A stretch of DNA of 64,000 bases from Whitmania pigra. Its lineage: Eukaryota > Annelida > Clitellata > Hirudinida > Haemopidae. Made by a program: the position numbers and the translations under genes. Location: contig JAJTWR010000113.1 in assembly GCA_021613335.1 (NCBI GenBank), positions 700,001-764,000 on the forward strand, read 5' to 3'. Of the stretch, positions 59,041 through 64,000 are shown in pieces (positions within the stretch are counted from its first letter, which is position 1; each line of letters opens with the position of its first letter). Below the pieces are notes generated by a model. The model saw only the letters and a program-made list of their open reading frames with translations. It did not search any database and had not been told where the DNA came from.

Positions 59041-59960
59041 TTTTATTTATTTATATGACATCATCACTCCCTCAAACTTCCTCCCTACAGTCTGCTGTTG
59101 AAAGGTTGGTGTCATGGAGCAACAAGTGGCAACTACAGCTTGCTCCTGAGAAATGCATTCAAATATCCATCAGGGCAGCTCGTACCAAAACTCCACCAAG
59201 ACATTACACAATTGCTTCCCAAACAGTATCTCTATTAGAAACTACACGAGATCTTGGAGTCCTCATCGACGACAAACTTACATACAAGGCACACATCAGC
59301 AATATTGTCCATAAAGCATTTGTGAGGTTACGCTTGATTTCCAAATGCTTTCGCACCAGGAACAAAAACTTTTTAACCAAGGCAGACTGCTCCTACGTCC
59401 GGCCAATCCTCGAGTATTGCTCCCCAATATGGAACCCACACACTAAACAACTTACAATGAAAATAGAAAGGGTGCAAAAATACTTCACACGATTGATTCC
59501 TGGTCTCAGAGCACTGCCCTATCACAATAGACTAAAACAACTCGGACTCCAAACCCTCGAACATCGTCGCCTCATCTGTGACTTATGCTCATGTTACAAA
59601 ATAATAAACGGCCATACTATATGCAAAATTCCCGAGTTCCCTACGTTTCTAGCTTCCAGAACCCGTGGTCATCCCCTTCGTCTACGCCAAGAGAAGTGTC
59701 TCACCAGTCACAGACAGAACTTTTTCACCAACCGGGTCATCAAGCCCTGGAACTCCCTACCTCTTGATGTAATAAACTCCTCAACATTATCTCGATTCAA
59801 ATCTTGCATCTCGTCTACTGACCTTAAAAAATACTTATCGATTTAAAGAACTTGCTTCTGCACTTTATTTGCGCACAATTTGTTGAACTTACCCAAATTT
59901 TTGTAAGTGGTCATTGAATGACCCTTCAATTTGTTGTGCAATAAATAAATAAATAAATAA
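59041..59960 (+). mobile_element. 5'-truncated CR1/L2-like LINE
   Basis: Reads SWSNKWQLQLAPEKC, DLGVLIDDKLTYKAHI, SYVRPILEYCSPIW, GLQTLEHRRLICDL and ends WNSLPLDVINSSTLSRFKSC. Close relative of 39700-40490. The 3' end has hairpin GGTCATTGAATGACC (59909-59923) and AAAT tail repeats. Insertion into the pogo fragment created the 344-residue chimeric frame 58812-59846. Confidence 0.85.
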
Positions 59961-60235
59961 AATAAAAAATAATTTTTAATTTAGGTTTATTTGCTGAAAT
60001 ATTAGTTAAAACAAGTAAATAAAATACACAAAATAGTTTATTCTTTTATTTACACAACAGTTATCTAATATAATATATAATATACAGATATGTACAGCAC
60101 ATGTATTTTATATTGCTATAACCGAGCAATAAACTATTAAGGTTTTATTGCAAAAATAATTAGATCTAAATTTAATTAATTTCATGGTTATATTTTGCAT
60201 CTTTTTCATACACGATAACCCTATATTCTATTCCA

Positions 60236-60517
60236 GGGGTCTCCAAACTTTTCAGCCCGAGGGCCGCATTACCTAACGAGTAGGGGGCCACTCGAGGTCC
60301 AAATAAAAAAGAATGAAACATATATGCTGTTTTTAATTATTTATTTAAAATTATTTTATTCAGTTATTATTTAATAACACATTGATGCACTACACATGAA
60401 CATCTGCATTAGTGGGAATGATGAAATTGTTTCCTGGATGCCAAAACAGCAAACATTTCTGGCTTTAGATTTGATGTCCCTAATCTCAACAGTGACCTGA
60501 GATTATCGTCGGACAAG
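60236..60517 (-). mobile_element. hAT end with C-terminal coding piece
   Basis: Terminus CAGGGGTCTCCAAACTTTTC. The minus strand from 60515 reads DNLRSLLRLGTSNLKPEM then ASRKQFHHSH, the C-terminus of the GTF2IRD2/ZBED-like hAT group. Cut at 60517 by the next element. Confidence 0.7.
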
Positions 60518-60737
60518 TAGGGTAGGTCGTCAGAGCAATGTTTTGTTAGATTGACTTTGGATAGCAAAATAATGTTGCTCTAGCATCTAAATGACATTAT
60601 AAAAAAGAAATTCGTTAAAAATAATTTTGCCTTCACTTACCGCCTTGGCATCGAAAATCAGTCATTATTCGATATTTAATTATATAAGGAAAATGCTATA
60701 TCTTCTTAATTCAGTGATTATTTTTGTTATTAATAAC

Positions 60738-61747
60738 CAGGGACGCCCCTTGAGGGGGGCAAGAGGGGGAAGCTTGCTCCCCCACTTGGAACAGACTGAA
60801 ATAAGTTGAGAAAATTAGGATTCAAAATTTAAATGCATATTATAATAATTACTACAAAGTTTAGGATTTAAAGTTACAACAAATATTTAAAATGGAATAA
60901 TGTCCGCCCATCTCTCTTGGTATTAAATTAAATTCGCCATTGGTTGGATATTTCGTTGTCTTGGTGATTTTGTTTACTTTCATAATTTGTTTATGGTTAT
61001 TTGAAAGTTTGAGTTTTTTAATACGTGTTATAATAAGCGCTTAATTGGTAATAATAACAAGTATTACTATAGTTTAATGAATCTAATCAACAAGTTGTTA
61101 TTACGATTCCGCAGTAATTACCAGTAAATAGTAAATCTTATGGCTCGTTAAGATTCTTGTTTAAAAGGATGGTTTGAGGACGTTAAGCTGAGACCTTATC
61201 ATTTTTCATATCTGAGGCATAGATCTCAAAATGAATTTGTTCAATTAATTGCGAACACGCTCAAAATAAAATCATTAAAGAAATTTCTGACAATTAGTTC
61301 TACACTGTGATGGTGGATTCAACACGAGATAGTTCGAGGAAAGACATGTTGACTATTGTAATCCGTTTCGTAAATCAGGAAGAAATTGCAAAGGAAAGAC
61401 TCTTGCAAATAACCGAAATAACTGACAAGACTGGAACTGGAATAGGAAAGAGTATAGTCAGTTGCTTGCAATGGCGTTGATACTGACAATCTTTCTTTTC
61501 AATCGTATGATTTTGCTGCTTCAATGTCGGGAAAGTTTAAAGGAACTCAATAGAAAGTATATGAGTTGGTTGGCCTTTTGTATCATATGCTCCTTGTCAA
61601 GCACACAGAACAAACACCGCAGTTGAACATTGTTGGCGTGCCAGTACGATCATTTCCTATATGTTTAATATTTTAGAAGAATTTTGGGAGTTGGGAAAAA
61701 CTATCCTTCTTGCCCTCCCCCACTATTTTGCCTTCGGTACGTCCCTG
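60738..61747 (+). mobile_element. hAT (DUF4371/ZMYM-like) with perfect target duplication
   Basis: 1010 bp, ends CAGGGACGCCCCTTGAGG and, inverted, CAGGGACGTACCGAAGG. Flanked by TTAATAAC at 60730-60737 and 61748-61755. Decayed coding traces: DSTRDSSRKDMLTIVIRFVN, QSYDFAASMSGKFKGTQ and CQAHRTNTAVEH, the catalytic-region motifs of DUF4371 hAT proteins. It inserted in the TIR element 60518-63188. Confidence 0.92.
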
Positions 61748-62393
61748 TTAATAACTATAAAGTAATATATTATGACTTTATTCTATTGACTCTATCATTT
61801 TATATGAACATAACTGCACAGAATGCAAATTATTTAAACGTTTATGTTATAAGCATAAATGCAAAAGTAAGTTTTCCTGAGTTGTACAATCTTTTTTGAA
61901 TCAAAATGTGAAATATACTTTCCAAATAGAAGTTTTACTCTAATATATCCGTCTCTTCCCACATATCCATAAACTCCATGCTGCTGCTTCTTTAACAAAT
62001 TTGATATTTTTCCACACTTTGGGTTTGGCATGGGAAGGCATCTAACCAATTTTTAGCAGTATTTTTATTGCATTTTCAATTTCATCATCACTTACATCCT
62101 TCGAAATAGATTGGTGAGTACTCGGAAGATCTTTACAATTTACAAGACTATGGTAATCCTCTGCATCAACGTTCAAAGGAGGAATTATGAATTTCCTTAC
62201 TTCTGCAGAATCTACGGCAACGGATTGTCTGGCACATCATATGGCTGTAGGAAACTTCATCATATATCTACCAGACTCACTTTCTGTGTCCTCAATTAAA
62301 TCCTCATCAGTATGCACTTCCACAACATCTAATTTAGGATTGGAACTGTTACCACCTGATGCTCATGCGCTACTTTTGCTATAAGAAATGGAA

Positions 62394-62900
62394 TTATAGT
62401 ATTTCTGTCTGTGACGCTCTACCAGTTGCTTTACTTAAATTGCAAGTAGTTTCCTCGTCCAATGTACCAATAACAAAATTTATTTCATTTCTTTGATCCA
62501 AGAAAAATTCAGGTGCTGACACTTTTAATTCTTTGGGACGAGTACAAATACTTAAATCGAGACAATGACATGCTGTTAAGTCATACAAACTTAAACTATC
62601 CTGTTTAGCAATCAATTACGCTGAAGCTTTCATTTCGCCCTCTTTTTTCAGAATCATTTTAAACTTTTTGTACTTTTTGTGGCACTCTTCTCCTTGAAAT
62701 AGTCGGAATGCAAGATTTAAACTAAATGTCTGTAACGCTTGCATAAACTTGAGCAATTATATTAGACTCAGTATTCTTTGGAAGTTGTATTTGAACAAGG
62801 AAATAATGCTGCATTGCTTCCCTAACACTTGGTAATTGGCGGGAAGTTAGTTCACATCCAATGCCAAATGCAGTCAGTTGCGCTCGAGTAACGGCCATAG
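62394..62900 (-). pseudogene. Protein of the uncharacterised TIR transposon
   Basis: Starts MAVTRAQLTAFGIGCELTSR at about 62900, reads LPSVREAMQHYFLVQIQLPK, then after stops SLYDLTACHCLDLSICTRPK and FFLDQRNEINFVIGTLDEET. The C-x-C...C and F-x-x-DQR pattern is one I recall from uncharacterised transposon-associated proteins of Hydra and insects. No function can be assigned. Confidence 0.45.
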
Positions 62901-63279
62901 TTTGGATAGAGTTTGTAAAATTACTAATTTTTCTTTAATAGAACTTTATTTCAGTTGTATAAGTGGTTGTACATTCAATCTGCGTATAGAAATAAATTTA
63001 AATATAATCAATCAAACACAGAAGAAAAATCAGACGCAATAGCAAATATATTATATGTCTTCCCTCTTCCGGCGGGAATAGAAGACAAAAAATAATTTAA
63101 AAAAAAAACATTTGTTTCTTACTAATGTAGTTCGGGAGCAATATTTTATTACTATCCAAAGTCAAATTTTTTTGAAGAACTACCCTAATGAATAGTTGGC
63201 CTACTTACCAGCCCAAATGACAGTGAAAGTTCTAAATGGTGAGAAGTTTGCAAAAGAATGCGGAAACATTGGGGTATAA

Positions 63280-63600
63280 GAATTATAAGAGCAGCGGGAT
63301 TATTCTATAAAGGTGACCCAAATATCGGAAGATTTTATTTATTACGATGGGTTATTATGATGAGTTCTCATTAATTATTAATACCAGGCATCTGTAGACG
63401 ATTAAGACTTTAGCCTTGGTGCGACTCCATAAGGAGGTCAAATCCCAGCCTCTCTCAAGGGCTTTTATAACTAATACCTGATGATTTTATTCCATCAAAT
63501 GAGAGATTTTATGATAAATCGGATTCGTGGATGGAATAGTGTCTAAATTTCTTAAACATGATTTACGACATTCCCCGGCTAAACTTTGCCTACAGTGCGG
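63280..63600 (+). repeat. SINE with class-II-tRNA-like head, second copy
   Basis: Inverted match of 49345-49690, with GTAGACGATTAAGAC, GGTGCGACTCC and GGTCAAATCCCAGCC at 63394-63450 and the body TTATAACTAATACCTGATGA. Confidence 0.65.
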
Positions 63601-63970
63601 GTTTGAATCCCGTTGAGGGACTTTCGTTTCCCTCGCTTGCCTTACTAACGATGTTTTAGTATATTTTAATAACTTATTATCTGGGTTTTGGTAGGTTTAA
63701 GGTTAGCGTATGGGTTTAGGGTTTGAGTTTGGGTTAGGGTTAATAATTTAATATTAGTTCACTTTAGCTTGTTTTCTGGATATATAGTTCCGGGCTATTG
63801 TCGACGAGATAGCTATTTTTAGGATGGTGAAGTGCGTTACAAGAGTTATCAAATATTTATACTTTTTCATTATTTTTATCTTTAATTTTTTAAATAAAAT
63901 AATATTTAGTTGTTTTCTAAAAGTTATTTTCTATGTCACGACTCTTACTTGGATAATCTTATCATCATTG
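63590..63970 (+). repeat. Dispersed repeat with tRNA-like head, second copy
   Basis: GTGCGGGTTTGAATCCCG followed by the blocks shared with 47900-48250. It includes a degenerate GGGTTTAGGGTTTGAG run. Confidence 0.6.
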
Positions 63971-64000
63971 CTGCAAAAATCTCCAGCCTCTAGTCACTGA

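Larger units (their letters stand above)
60518..63188. mobile_element. Uncharacterised TIR transposon
   Basis: Left end GTAGGGTAGGTCGTCA and TTGACTTTGGATAG; the right end, inverted, is TTAGGGTAGTTCTTCA and TTTGACTTTGGATAG. It contains a hAT (60738-61747) and a degraded minus-strand gene. A further terminus of this family is at 8041. Confidence 0.6.

Noticed and set aside
63690..63745. Interstitial telomere (GGGTTAGGG-like run)
   Set aside because: Only a few degenerate units, and the run lies inside a dispersed repeat whose other copy (47957) shows a different version.

Overview
The window is AT-rich, intron-bearing nuclear DNA of an invertebrate animal, probably a protostome and perhaps an arthropod. 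The species cannot be told from the sequence. Two host genes can be reconstructed. On the + strand the last two coding exons (1258-1573 and 3928-4875) encode the end of a CSPG4/NG2/kon-tiki type proteoglycan with one membrane span and a C-terminal QYWV PDZ ligand. On the - strand a complete DCC/neogenin/frazzled netrin-receptor gene runs from a TATA box at 55230-55237 to a stop at 27330. It has 23 phase-compatible coding exons (3474 nt, 1157 codons plus stop): signal peptide, four Ig domains, five fibronectin III domains, one membrane span and a short cytoplasmic tail with a P1-like motif. A sixth FN3 domain and a P3 motif were not found.

Most of the rest is transposable elements. From left to right: a Tc1 element inside a hAT element (1-1106); old Tc1, hAT and SINE copies in the proteoglycan intron; a pogo-like element with TA-flanked termini (5148-7130); a near full-length I-clade LINE with an intact 1245-aa ORF2 (8706-14057); a wrecked gypsy element with serine-tRNA-type priming site (14073-16684); serial LINE and SINE insertions (16685-17926); a tandem repeat (17945-18560); an R2-like fragment still joined to 30 bp of 28S rRNA target (18911-19545); a terminal-inverted-repeat (TIR) element of unknown class (19547-20967); a string of LINE insertions reduced to little more than their 3' tails (22917-23780); and a hAT with perfect 8-bp target duplication inside an R2/NeSL-type LINE remnant (23867-26540).

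The frazzled introns are also heavily invaded. The 8.4-kb intron between FN5 and the membrane-span exon holds a 1.1-kb compound microsatellite (33207-34318) and a nested stack: a CR1/L2-like LINE split by a hAT (8-bp duplication CAGATATT), itself split by a young 1.84-kb LTR element (309-bp LTRs, leucine-tRNA priming site, 4-bp duplication ATAT) that carries only a SAP-like gag-type ORF. Other introns hold hAT, Mutator-like and tRNA-derived SINE copies. Right of the gene are a second copy of the split hAT, a pogo/LINE chimaera and a hAT inside an uncharacterised TIR transposon (60518-63188).

The most unusual signals are the tail-only LINE arrays with repeated target sequence between units, a covarying 3' hairpin shared by two LINE families and at least two SINEs, the 28S-linked R2 fragment outside rDNA, and the concentrically layered microsatellite.
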